Origin: Chitinophagaceae bacterium
Lineage (GTDB): Bacteria; Bacteroidota; Bacteroidia; Chitinophagales; Chitinophagaceae
DNA length: 21,843 bases
Direction of reading: 5' to 3'
NCBI GenBank assembly: GCA_947468255.1
Contig: CANIMM010000020.1
Location: 1 to 21,843, forward strand
This document shows positions 1-12,100 of this stretch, piece after piece. The notes beneath the pieces are model-generated. The model was not told the origin of the DNA, did no database searches, and worked only from the letters and a program-made list of their open reading frames with translations. The first letter of the stretch is position 1. Every line of letters starts with the position of its first letter. The translations under genes and the position numbers were made by a program.

Positions 1-2
1 CA

Positions 3-3000
3 GGCACTATTCAATGGCAACAATCTGCTGACGGAAGTACAGGCTGGGCCACAGTAACAGGTGGCAGTGGCGGCACAACGGTTACTTATACCACCCCTAA
101 TTTATCTACCAGAACTTATTATCAGGCAATAGTTACTAGTGGTCTTTGTACATCAGCGGCGAGCAATACCGCTTCAGTATCATTGAGTGCAACAAGTGTT
201 GGCGGCACTGCAGCAGCTTCGGCTACCACTATATGTAATGGAGCAATTACTACAATAACTTTAACAGGCCATACCGGAACGATTCAATGGCAGCAATCTG
301 CCGATGGAGGTACTTGGGCGAATGTAACGGGCGGCAGTGGCGCCACAACGGCTACTTATACCACCCCTATTTTATCAGCTACTACTTATTATAAGGCAGT
401 AGTTACTAGCGGAGTTTGTGCCCCTGCGTCTAGTAATTCAGCATTAGTAACAGTGAATGGAGTGAGCGTGGGTGGAACAGCCACTGCGACCTTGGCTACT
501 GTTTGTAGTGGCTCCAGCACAACCATATCATTGACAGGAGAGACGGCAACAGGAACCATTCAGTGGCAACAATCCGCTGATGGCACAACTGGCTGGGCGA
601 ATGTAGCAGGCGGAAGCGGTGCCACATCTGTAACTTATACTACCCCTAATTTATCTGTTAAAACATATTATCAAGCACTCGTTTCCAGCGGAGTTTGTGC
701 TGCGGTGCCGAGTACAATTACTTCGGTAGTAGTGAATGCGACGACTGTTGGCGGATCTGCGACTGCTACCTTAGCTTCTGTTTGTAGTGGATCTAGTACA
801 ACAATAACATTGGCTGGGCAATCGGCTGGGGGAACCATTCAATGGCAACAATCCGCTGATGGAAGTACTTGGGCCAATGTGTCGGGCGGCAGTGGCGGTA
901 CAACGGCTACTTATACAACACCTAGTTTAACAGTTAAAACTTTTTACCAAGCGTTGGTTACTAATGGAGTTTGTTCATCGGCACCCAGCATTTCTACATC
1001 AGTAACAGTTATCCCAACAAGTGTGGGTGGCACAGCCACTGCAACAGCTGCTACTATTTGTAATGGCTATAGCACAACAATCGTTTTGACAGGTTATACG
1101 GGCACCATTCAATGGCAACAATCTGCTGACGGCAATGCTTGGGCGAATGTAACTGGTGGAAGTGGCGGCACAATATCAACTTATACTACGGATCTCTTGA
1201 CCGTTAAAACCTTTTATAAAGCAGTAGTTACTAGTGGAGCTTGCGCATCGGTGTCTAGTTTAACAACTTCGGTTACGGTCAATCCAACGAGTGTTGGCGG
1301 AACAGCCACAGCGACAGCTGGCACTATTTGTAGTGGCGCGAGTACAACCATATCCTTGACAGGTCATACTGGAACCATTCAATGGCAACAATCTGCTAAT
1401 GGAAGTACAGGTTGGACCACAGTAACAGGCGGAACTGGTGGCACGACAGATAATTATACTACCCCTAATTTAACGGCTAATACTTATTATAGAGCGCTTG
1501 TTACTAGTGGGGTTTGTGCTCCAGTGGCAAGTACTACTTCATTGGTTACAGTAAATGCAATAAGTGTGGGTGGCACTGCCACTGCTATTGCTGCTACTCT
1601 ATGTAATGGAGCTGCTACTACAGTAAGTTTAACTGGACATACTGGAACGATTCAATGGCAACAATCTGCAAATGGAAGCACAGGTTGGACCACAGTAACA
1701 GGAGGAACAGGCGGTACAACGGATACTTATAATACGCCTAATTTAGTAGCTACAACCTATTATAGGGCAATAGTTATTAATGGGGTTTGCGCATCGGTGC
1801 CAAGTACCAGTGTATTAGTAACAGTGAATGGAACGAGTGTTGGCGGAACTGCAACTGCGACAGCTGCTACTATTTGTAGTGGATTAGGTACAACAATAAC
1901 TTTAGCAGGACATACAGGAACGATTCAATGGCAACAATCTGTTGACGGAAGTACCGGATGGGCCAATGTAACTTTGGGAACTGGCGGCACCACGGATACT
2001 TATACTACCCCTAATTTAACTGCTACCACCTATTATCGAGCATTGTTAACAGGTGGAGTTTGTGCATCATCGCCCAGCTCAATAACTTCGGTTACAGTGA
2101 ACGGAACGAGTGTTGGCGGAACCGCTGCAGCAGTGGCCCCTTCTATTTGTAGTGGAACAAGCACCTCAATAATTGTTACAGGATCAACAGGCAATATTCA
2201 ATGGCAACAATCAACGGATGGAATTAATGGCTGGACCACAGTAACAGGAGGAACAGGCGGTACAACGGCTACTTATACTACTCCTAATTTAACAGCCACC
2301 ACCTATTATCGAGCATCTGTGACTAGTGGAGTATGTACTTCATCTAATAGTACTTCTGCATCTGTGGCGGTGAATACCCCAAATGTAGGCGGAACTGCCA
2401 CTGCCACCGCTGCTATTATTTGTAGCGGATCTATTACAACAATTACTGTTGCTGGATCAGTAGGCAATATTCAATGGCAGCAATCTGCTGATGGAAGTAA
2501 TGGTTGGGTCAATGTAACAAGCGGAACTGGTGCCACAACGGCTACTTATATTACCCCCATTTTAACTGCTACTACCTTTTATAGGGCAGTTTTGACCAAT
2601 AGCATATGTTCAGCATTGAATAGCACCATGGCATCTGTAACAGTAAATCCAACAAGTGTAGGAGGTACTGTGGCCGGTAGCACTACCATTTGCTCGGGCA
2701 ATAGCAGTGGCATACTAACACTAAGTGGCCATATTGGAACGATTACAAAATGGCAATATTCTATAGATGGAGGTGCTAATTGGACAGATATTGCAGTAAC
2801 TACCGCTACTATTTCAAAAGTGTTAACAAGTACTACTAAATTCAGGGCGGTTGTTAAAAGTGGCATTTGTGCAGAGGATTTCTCAGCTGCAGCGACAGTA
2901 AATGTTGATCCTGCTGTGGTAGGTGGGACGATTAGTGGAAGTTCAACCATTTGTTCGGGAAGTACCAGTGCCTTACTGACGCTGAGTGGTCATATTGGAA

Positions 3001-3173
3001 CAGTTACTAAATGGCAATCTTCGCCCGATGGATCCGTATGGACTGATATCAATAATACAGGCACTACTTACACATCCGGTCCTTTAACAGTTACCACCCA
3101 GTTTAGGGCAGTTGTTAAAAGTGGGGTTTGTCCAGAGATATATTCAGGAATAGCGACTGTTACTATTGGCCCA
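3..3173 (+). repeat. Tandem Ig-like domain array, unit about 273 nt (1 partial + 11 complete)
   Basis: Complete units start at 192, 462, 741, 1017, 1287, 1560, 1833, 2106, 2379, 2652 and 2913; bases 3-191 are the tail of a further unit. The consensus protein reads SVGGTATATAATICSG, then TTISLTGHTGTIQWQQSADG, a Gly/Thr-rich turn, YTTPNLTATTYYRA, then VTSGVCA and VTVN. Units starting at 1560, 1833, 2106 and 2379 are each exactly 273 nt, and stretches such as the one encoding TIQWQQSA are almost identical in DNA. The last two units (2652, 2913) are shorter (87 aa) and diverged, with KWQ replacing IQWQQ. Each unit has one Cys near the start and one near the end. Probably a stack of small beta-sandwich domains; the array may continue left of the window. 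Confidence 0.95.
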
Positions 3174-6100
3174 AATCCTTCCCTTACCTCTGCCTCAACC
3201 ATTGCTGCAAAGTGCAGTAATATACCTTATAGTTATACGGTTCTATCTGCTGGAAGTACATTTACTTGGACTCGGGCTCCGATTGTTGGTATTAGTGAAG
3301 CTGGTATTGGTGGGGCGGGAGCTAGCGGATCGGCCATTTCAGAAGGATCGGGTTTAACCAATACCACTGTAAGCCCGATTCTTGTTATTTACAATATTGT
3401 GCTTACCGGTAGTAATGGTTGTACCAATTCACAAGATGTAACAGTAACCATTAATCCAACACCAAAATTATCATCTGCAACAACACCGGTTTCAATATGT
3501 AGCGGAGCCCCTTTTAATTATACCGCAGCTTCTTTAACAACCGGAGCAACATTTACCTGGTCTAGGGCATTGGCGGCCAACATAAGCAATGCTGCAGGAT
3601 CGGGAAATGCTATAATTGGTGAAATTTTGACCAATCCTTCAGCTAATCCAGCTGACGTAACGTATAGTATTATCACTACTGCAAATACTTGTTCCAATAC
3701 GCAAAACATTACCGTTACAGTAAATCCAACGCCTAAATTGACGAGCACAAAGACCCCTGCGGCTGTTTGTAGTGGCACACCCTTTGACTATGCTATTACC
3801 AGTGCTACTGTTGGCTCCTCATTCAGTTGGACTAGAAATGATCCAGCGGGTATCACAAGCAATGCCCAGGCCCTTGGTACGGGCGCATCTATTAGCGAGG
3901 TATTTACTAATTCCACCACAAGCCCGATAGAGGTAAGTTATCTTATTACTTTAAATGCCAATGGATGTTCAAATACAGAAACTGTAAAGGTTACCGTAAA
4001 CCCAAGTCCTATTGTAACGAGTGGATTAACTCCGCCAGCTATTTGCAATAATGAAACCTTTGGTTATACAATAATCTCATCAACTGCAGGAGCAGTTTTT
4101 ACCTGGACCCGGGCTGCAGTAGATGCAAATTCGGATCTAGCTGGAGCAGGTTCTAACCTATCACACCAATTAAAAAATAATACAACCGGCTCAATCAATG
4201 TAGTGTACCTGGTAACAGCAGCAGCTAATGGTTGTTCCAATACTCAAACTGTTACCGTTCAGGTTAAACCAACCCCTATCCTAACTAGTGCGTTAACCCC
4301 ATCGGCTATTTGTACTGGATCTCCTTTTGTGTATAAAGCAATTTCTGCAACTGTCGGCACATCCTTTAGGTGGAGCAGGGCATTATTGGCGGGTATTAGC
4401 AACGTTGCAGGTGCAGGATTAACCGAGGATATCAATGAAACACTAATCAATACAACTTCCGCTCCAATACCAGTGGTGTATGTAATAACCTTAACTGCCA
4501 ATGGCTGTACCCATACCCAAAATGTTAACGTGTTGGTTAATCCAACTCCTACCGTAACTGTTGGAATGACCAGCAATATTATTTGTGCTAGTGATCCAAA
4601 TCCTACTGTATCAGCAGTATTAGGTTCTGGTATAGTTACGGATTATGAATTTTTCTGGACGGTACCTTTAGGGGTAACCAATCCGAACAATGTTCCAAGT
4701 TTTACTGCAAATACTGCAGGCACCTATTCCGTAATTATTAAGCATATCATCACGGCATGCCAAAGTGCAAGCGCTTCGGCTACGCTTACGGTCAATCCGT
4801 TACCTACATTAAGCAGTACGTTCACTCCGGCTGCTATATGTAGTATCCAGCCGTTTTTATATACACCTACCAGTACCACCGCAAATGTTGCGTTTACCTG
4901 GTCAAGGGCAACTGTTGCGGGTATTTCACCAACTGGGACAACTGGAATTGGTAATGTAAATGAAACCCTCACCAGCACCTCAACGAGCCCACTAACAGTA
5001 CGGTATGTGTATACGCTGGTAAATAATACCACTGGCTGTATTAATACACAGAATATTGATGTAGTTGTAAATGCTAAACCAGTAATAACCAGTATCCTTT
5101 CTCCAGCAGCTATCTGTAGTGGGTCGACTTTTTCTTATGCACCTACTTCCAATCAGGATCCGGATGTTGATTTCACATGGACCAGAGCGGTAGTTGTGGG
5201 AATTAGCAATTCGGCAGTGGTCGTGGCCCGTACAGGAAGTCCTGAGGAGAAACTGATAAATACTACCCTGGCTGCCGTTACAGTGAATTATATCTATACG
5301 CTAACCAATAGGCTTACCGGCTGTACCAGTACCGCTACCGTAACTGTTTTGGTGAAGCCAGTTCCTTTTTTAATCGGCGCCACTCCAGATGCCAGTTTAT
5401 GCAGCGGGGGTACGGTTAACTATCCGCTTACCTCTTCACTTGCTGGCACTTCCATTGCTTGGAGCAGGGCAGGGACTAATCCCGGTTTAGAACCTTATTC
5501 AGGTTCTGGCAACTCGGCCACTATTGGTGAATTGCTAAAAAATGTAAATGCCGATAAGGTGGTAGCGGTTTATCAAGTTTTGCTTAGTAATGCAGCTTGT
5601 GTAGATACCGAGTATGTAAATATTACCGTTTACCCACAGCCTTCGTTAACTAGCAATTTTACTGTTTTCCCGAGTAATATATGTAGTGGGGCCACTTTTA
5701 ATTATACGCCCACCTCTGCCCAGACTACAATTAGTTATTCTTGGGTAAGAGTTACCAATGCCAATATCAATGGCGGTTTAATCGCTTCAGGTAACGGAAG
5801 TATTAGTGAAGCCCTCACTAATAGCTCAAATTCAACCCAGACAGTAACATATAATTATACACTTACCAATACAGTTACTAATTGTAGCGTTACTCAATCG
5901 GTTAAAGTCAATGTTAACCCTTCGCCCATTCCGGTTATTGCTAATTCAAATATCACCATCTGTAGTGGAACCAAATTTTTTGTGTTGCCTACAGGTGTTG
6001 TAACCGGCACTACCTATTCTTGGACGAATCCAGACATAGCCCCTTCACCAACGGCCATTACAGGGGGAAGTGCACAGGCGGGGATTCTTTATATAGGTCA

Positions 6101-9100
6101 AACGCTAACCAATACAACGGGTTCAGATGCTACCGCAACTTATACTGTAACACCTAGTACTAGTGGTTGTCCGGGTAGCACCTTTATTATTACGGTCACT
6201 GTTAAAAGTGGAGCAGCTTCTGCCATTGCACTTAGTTCTTCACTTACACCTCCTGCAATTTGTAGCGGAACGAAATTCAATTATATCCCTTATAGCACTT
6301 CAGGTTCACCTACTTATGCTTGGCAAAGATTGTTTTCAGCTTCTATTCAGGAGCCGTTGAATAATGGCACGAACAATCCGAATGAAACACTAACCAATAC
6401 TTCTACAGCTCAGGTTTCGGTTAATTATGCATTTACTGTTACCTCCGGGGGATGTTCAAATACAGAAATAGTAACGGTGAAGGTAAATCCAACTCCTAAG
6501 TTGAGTACCACCCTTACCCCTATGTCGGTATGTAGTAACAATCCTTTTCAATATGCTCCGGAAAGTTTAACAAACGGGGTTACGTTTAACTGGTCAAGAG
6601 CTACTGTTAGCGGTATCAGTAATCCCGCCAGTTCGGGCGCGGGTAATATCAATGAAACATTGATTAATATAACGGCTTTGCCAATACCGGTTGTATATGA
6701 ATATGATCTAAATGCTGCAGCCGTCAATTGCCCCAATATTCAAACAGTTACTGTAATTGTAAATCCTACTCCTTTACTCACTAGTTTAACTCCATTGGTA
6801 CAATGCAGTGGCAGTACTTTTACTTTTAAGCCACTCTCCAGTATTGATCCTGGTTCTAGGTTTACTTGGCAAAGAAATGCTGTTTATGGAATAAGTAATA
6901 TAGCAGCCAATGGAACATACGATCCGGCTGTTGTAGGCAGTGCGATTAGCCCTTCAGAAATATTGGTAGACACCTTAACTATTGCGGTAAATGTTCCATA
7001 TACCTTTACTGTAATAAATTCGGGTACTGAATGTGCTAGCACTCAAGTAGTGACCATGGTGGTGAATCCTGTACCGGTGGTTAATAGAATAACTACTACT
7101 ATCTGTAGTAATTCAACCTTTAGCGCCATTCCTACCAAAGTACCAGTAGGCACTGTTTATACTTGGCCAACTCCATTAAATGTTACAACGGGAGCGGTTG
7201 GTGGCGGGATTTCAGGGACTTCACAAACTACCATCGGTCAACTATTAACCAATGTTACTGCTTTTCCGGCAATATTAATTTACACCGTAACGCCTTGGAG
7301 TGCCAATGGCTGTCCAGGAATTCCATTTTTGGTAGAAGTAACCGTTAATCCGAAACCCGCGGCTATAGCGTCCTATACTGCACCAGCAATTTGTAGTGGG
7401 AATCCTTTTGTTTATGCACCTCCAGTTACACAAACCGGAACTACCTATTCTTGGAGTAATCCTATTGTGGATCCGATCAATACTGTTACAGGAACGGATG
7501 CTAAAACATTGCAAACGACCATTAATAGTTCAATACTTACTAATTTAACCAATCTAGCTTCATTAGTAACCTATGACGTAACGCCTATAGCCAATGGATG
7601 TACGGGTACTAATTTTACTGTATTGTTGACTGTAAATCCAGTACCTACTATCAGCACTCAATTGGCTACAATATGTTCTGGTGAAACGTTCACGGTTACT
7701 CCTTCACCAGTACCTAATGGAACTACCTATGTATGGGATATTCCTGTGCAAACACCTGCTGGCAGTATCATAGGAGGAAATGCCCAGGCTACCCCTGTGT
7801 CTAACATTTCGCAAACACTTACCAATACCAATACAAATTTTACGCCGGCTACGATTCAGTATATGGTAACTGCTACGGCTTTGGCTGGCACTTGTACAGC
7901 ACCTACTAAATTTTTAGTAAATGTTACCGTTAACCCGGCTACTGTATTGACTAGTAGTTTAACACCTGCGGCTATTTGTAGCAAAACAGTATTTAATTAT
8001 ACTCCGGCAAGCAATACAGCAGGAACCAGCTTTAACTGGTCAAGAGCTGCTAAAACAGGAATATCTAATGCGGCTGCAACTGGAACCGACAATCCAATGG
8101 AGACATTAATTAACACTACCAGTGCGCCAATATCAGTTGAATATATTTACACTTTAAATACGGCTGGGAATTGTGTTAAAGTACAGTCCGTTATCGTATG
8201 GGTAAACCCAACGCCTGTACTATCCAATGCTACTATGGTGGCTCCTGCAATTTGCCAGGGAGTTGCAGTTGATTTTGCGCCTACCTCAACCACTGCTGGC
8301 GCCGTAGCCACTTGGACAAGGGATGTAATTACAGGCATCAGCAATTTGGCAGGATCAGGAACCGGAAATCCGCTCGAAATTCTTTATAATACCACGATAT
8401 CAAATATTACCGTTTACTATAAATATAGGATAACTGCCGATGCATGTTCAAGCGATACGATTGTTTCGGTGGTTGTAAAACCCGTTCCGGTTGTTGCATC
8501 ACCGCAATCAAGAACGATTTGTAGTGGAGAAACATTTGATGTATCTCCGTTAAATGTGCCAGTAGGTACAACATATGCATGGGCGCTCCCTATAAGTAAC
8601 CCTGCAGGAGTAACTGGTGGATCTGCTTTGAGTGCACAAACTAAAGTGAGTCAGCTATTGAGTAATATTACTACTACTCCCGGCATATTAACTTATATAG
8701 TATATCCTACTTATAGCACTTGCATAGGGGCACCATTTACTGTAGCTGTAACTGTTAATCCTATAACACCAGCTGCTAGCAATGCCACATTAACAATTTG
8801 TAGCGGAACTGCGTTTTCTTATACACCAACTAGCTTACCAGCGGGTACTACCTATCGGTGGAACAGTCCCGCAGTTAGTCCACTGGGTAGTGTTACTGGT
8901 GGCAATGCAAATACTTTGCAAACTTCCATAAGCCAAACCTTGATTAATACAGGTACTACTCAGTCCACTGTAACATATACCGTAACTCCTTCTGCTAATG
9001 GATGTGATGGAAATACATTTACTGTAACCGTAAATGTGAATCCTATTGCTCGGATAGTTACACAGAATAAATCAATCTGTAGTGGCACAAGTTTCTTAGT

Positions 9101-12100
9101 TAATCCTGATGTAGTGCCGTTAAATACCACTTATACTTGGGCATTGCCTTTACAACTTACGGCAGGTGCAATTGCAGGGGGTGTAGCCCAGGTAACACCA
9201 GCGGGTTCAATATCTCAATTACTTACCAATAATACCAGTTTAGATGCTACTTTAACCTATACGGTGACCCCTTCATCTACCACAGCTGGCTTAGCTTGCG
9301 CGGGTGCGCCATTTATAGTGAATGTCACTGTAACGCCTTTTCCAGAGTTGACTAGCAGTTTAGCACCTCCTGCAATTTGTAGCAATACTATATTTAGTTA
9401 TACTCCTTTAAGTAACACCACCGTTATTAACTATAATTGGACAAGGGCAATTGTTGTAGGCATTAGTAATGGCGCAAGTGCTGGTACAGGAAATCCAAAT
9501 GAAACCCTGATTAACACCTCAACGGATCCAATATATGTAGTTTATGTGTACACTTTTACCACTTCTGGAGGCTGTACTAATAGCCAGACTGTAAGGGTTG
9601 TTGTGAATCCAACACCTGTATTTTCAAGTTCAACTGCTATAAATACACGTTGTAGCGGAGTAGTTTTTAATTATGTTCCCAATTCATTAACCACAGGCTT
9701 TACTACTAGGTGGTCAAGAAGTATTATTCCTGGCATTGCGAATGCTGCAGAATCTGGCACAGGCGATCCAAATGAAAAACTTATTAATACTACGCTAGCT
9801 AATATTTCGGTTGATTATAATTACTCTATAACAGCCAATGCATGTTCCAGTGAGCAAATCATAACAGTTATTGTAAAACCTGTGCCGGTTGTTTTGGCTA
9901 AATCTACAACAATTTGTAGTGGAGCTAATTTTATGATTGACCCTAATTTAGTTCCAACAGCTACAAAATATATATGGGCTGAACCAGTCAGTTACCCGCT
10001 TAATATTTTAACTGGAGTTACTGGAGCAGGTGCATCAGGTGCATTAGAAGCTACTATTAGTAGAACTTTGGGTAATTCATCCCCAACTCTTTTCGGTACT
10101 GCTACCTATACGGTTACACCGTCTTCAGATAATTGTTTAGGTAATTCATTTGAATTAATTGTGAAAGTGAATCCAATACCAGTTATCTCAAATACAACGC
10201 TGACTGCTATTTGTAGCGGAAGCCCTTTCAGTTTTGTGCCAACAGGTATTCCTACCAATACTATTTTCTCTTGGGGTAATCCAGTCGTCACACCTACTGC
10301 AGGTTTAAGCGGTGGAACTCCACTGGTTGATCAGTCAACAATTAGCCAGGTGCTGACCATGACAAACTTAGTTGTCAATACAGCTGTTTATACAGTTAGT
10401 CCTTCAGCCGAAGGGTGCTCAGGAGCTAATTTCTTATTGACAGTTCCTGTAAATCCTACTCCGGTAGTATCCAATAAGGAATTAAGTATTTGTTCTGAAG
10501 TTCCATTTATTGTTACACCCGAATCAGTTCCAACTGGTACTACTTATACTTGGGTGAGTCCAACACAAACGCCATTGGGAACCATTAGTGGAAGCGCTAG
10601 CCAGTCTTCAGGACAAAATAATTTTTCTCAAACACTGGTTAATACCACCAATTTACCATCGCAGGCGGTTTATGTGGTAGTGCCTAAAACGGCCAATTGC
10701 ACAGGTCTTTCTTTTAATATTAATGTAATAGTAAACCCTGGAACTAGATTAAGCTCCTCTTTAAGCCCTCCGGCAATATGTAGTAATGAGCTATTTAGTT
10801 ATAATCCAACTAGTACTACATTGGGTACTGTTTTTACCTGGACTAGGGCTGCAAAAGCAGGAATTAATAATGCATCTGGCTCAGGATTTGGCAATCCTAG
10901 TGAAAAACTGTTGAATACTACGGCTGCTCCGATTCAGGTAGTATATACTTATACCCTTACCACGGGAGCAGCTTGTGCTAAAACTGAGGAGGTGAAAGTA
11001 TGGGTTAATCCAACACCTATTTTAACTAGCACTACCACTATTGCAGCACAATGTAGTGGGTTGGTATTTAATTATTCACCCACTTCAAGTACAGCAAATG
11101 CGGTATTTAGTTGGGTGAGAGATATTGTACCTGGTATTAGCAATGCAAAAGGTATGGGCCTTGGTGATCCAAATGAAATATTGGCAAATGTGTCATCCGG
11201 TAAAATTTTCGTTGGATATTCCTATACGATTTCTGCCAATGGATGTTCTAGCACTCAAGAACTTTCGGTTGCCATAAAACCATTGCCTACTATTGCCCCA
11301 CAAACCAATACATCTTGTAGCAATGAAACATTTGTAATCAATCCTCCAAATGCGCCTCTTGGAACAACGTATACTTGGGCTGCTCCTTCCAGTAACCCAG
11401 TGCTCGTCATTAAGGGAGGAACCTTGGGTGCATCACAAGTTGCCATTACGCAAACATTGAGCAATGCATCTCTTTATCCTGCCATTGCTTTATATACTAT
11501 TACTCCTATCGCTGAACTTTGTCAGGGTAATGAGTTTACCTTAACAGCCACTGTAAATCCAATTCCGGCAGTTAGAGATACTACTTTAAACCCGATTTGT
11601 AGCGCCTCGCCATTTGTTTTTGCCCCTACCAATGTGCCTACGGGCATACTGTATTCTTGGGGTAATCCAACTGCCAATCCTTCAGCAGGCCTGCAGGGTA
11701 TCAGCGCACAGCAGGGTCAAGCCCAAATCAGTCAAACATTGACGATTACCAATAACCTGGCTAATTCAGTTGAATATCTGGTTTCACCTGTCGCATTTGG
11801 ATGTACCGGTAATAGTTTTAAAGTGACCGTCCCAGTTAATCCTACTCCGGTTGTGGCCAATCAGTCAAGAACCATTTGTTCCGGAGAATCTTTTTCTGTT
11901 ATTCCTTCCCCTGTTCCTTTTGGCACCCAATATACCTGGACTACACCGGTGATGACACCTTTTGGCTCACTGAGTGGAGCAGTATTGCAGTCCTTTCCAC
12001 AGCTGAGTGTTTCACAAGTTTTGAGCAATACTACCAATCTTGCTGCTCAGGCCTATTATACCGTGGTACCTAAGGTGGGTAGCTGTATTGGAAATCCATT

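Noticed and set aside
183..185. TTG as the start codon of the giant gene
   Set aside because: The frame is open and repeat-coding upstream of it to the window edge, so it is an internal Leu codon.
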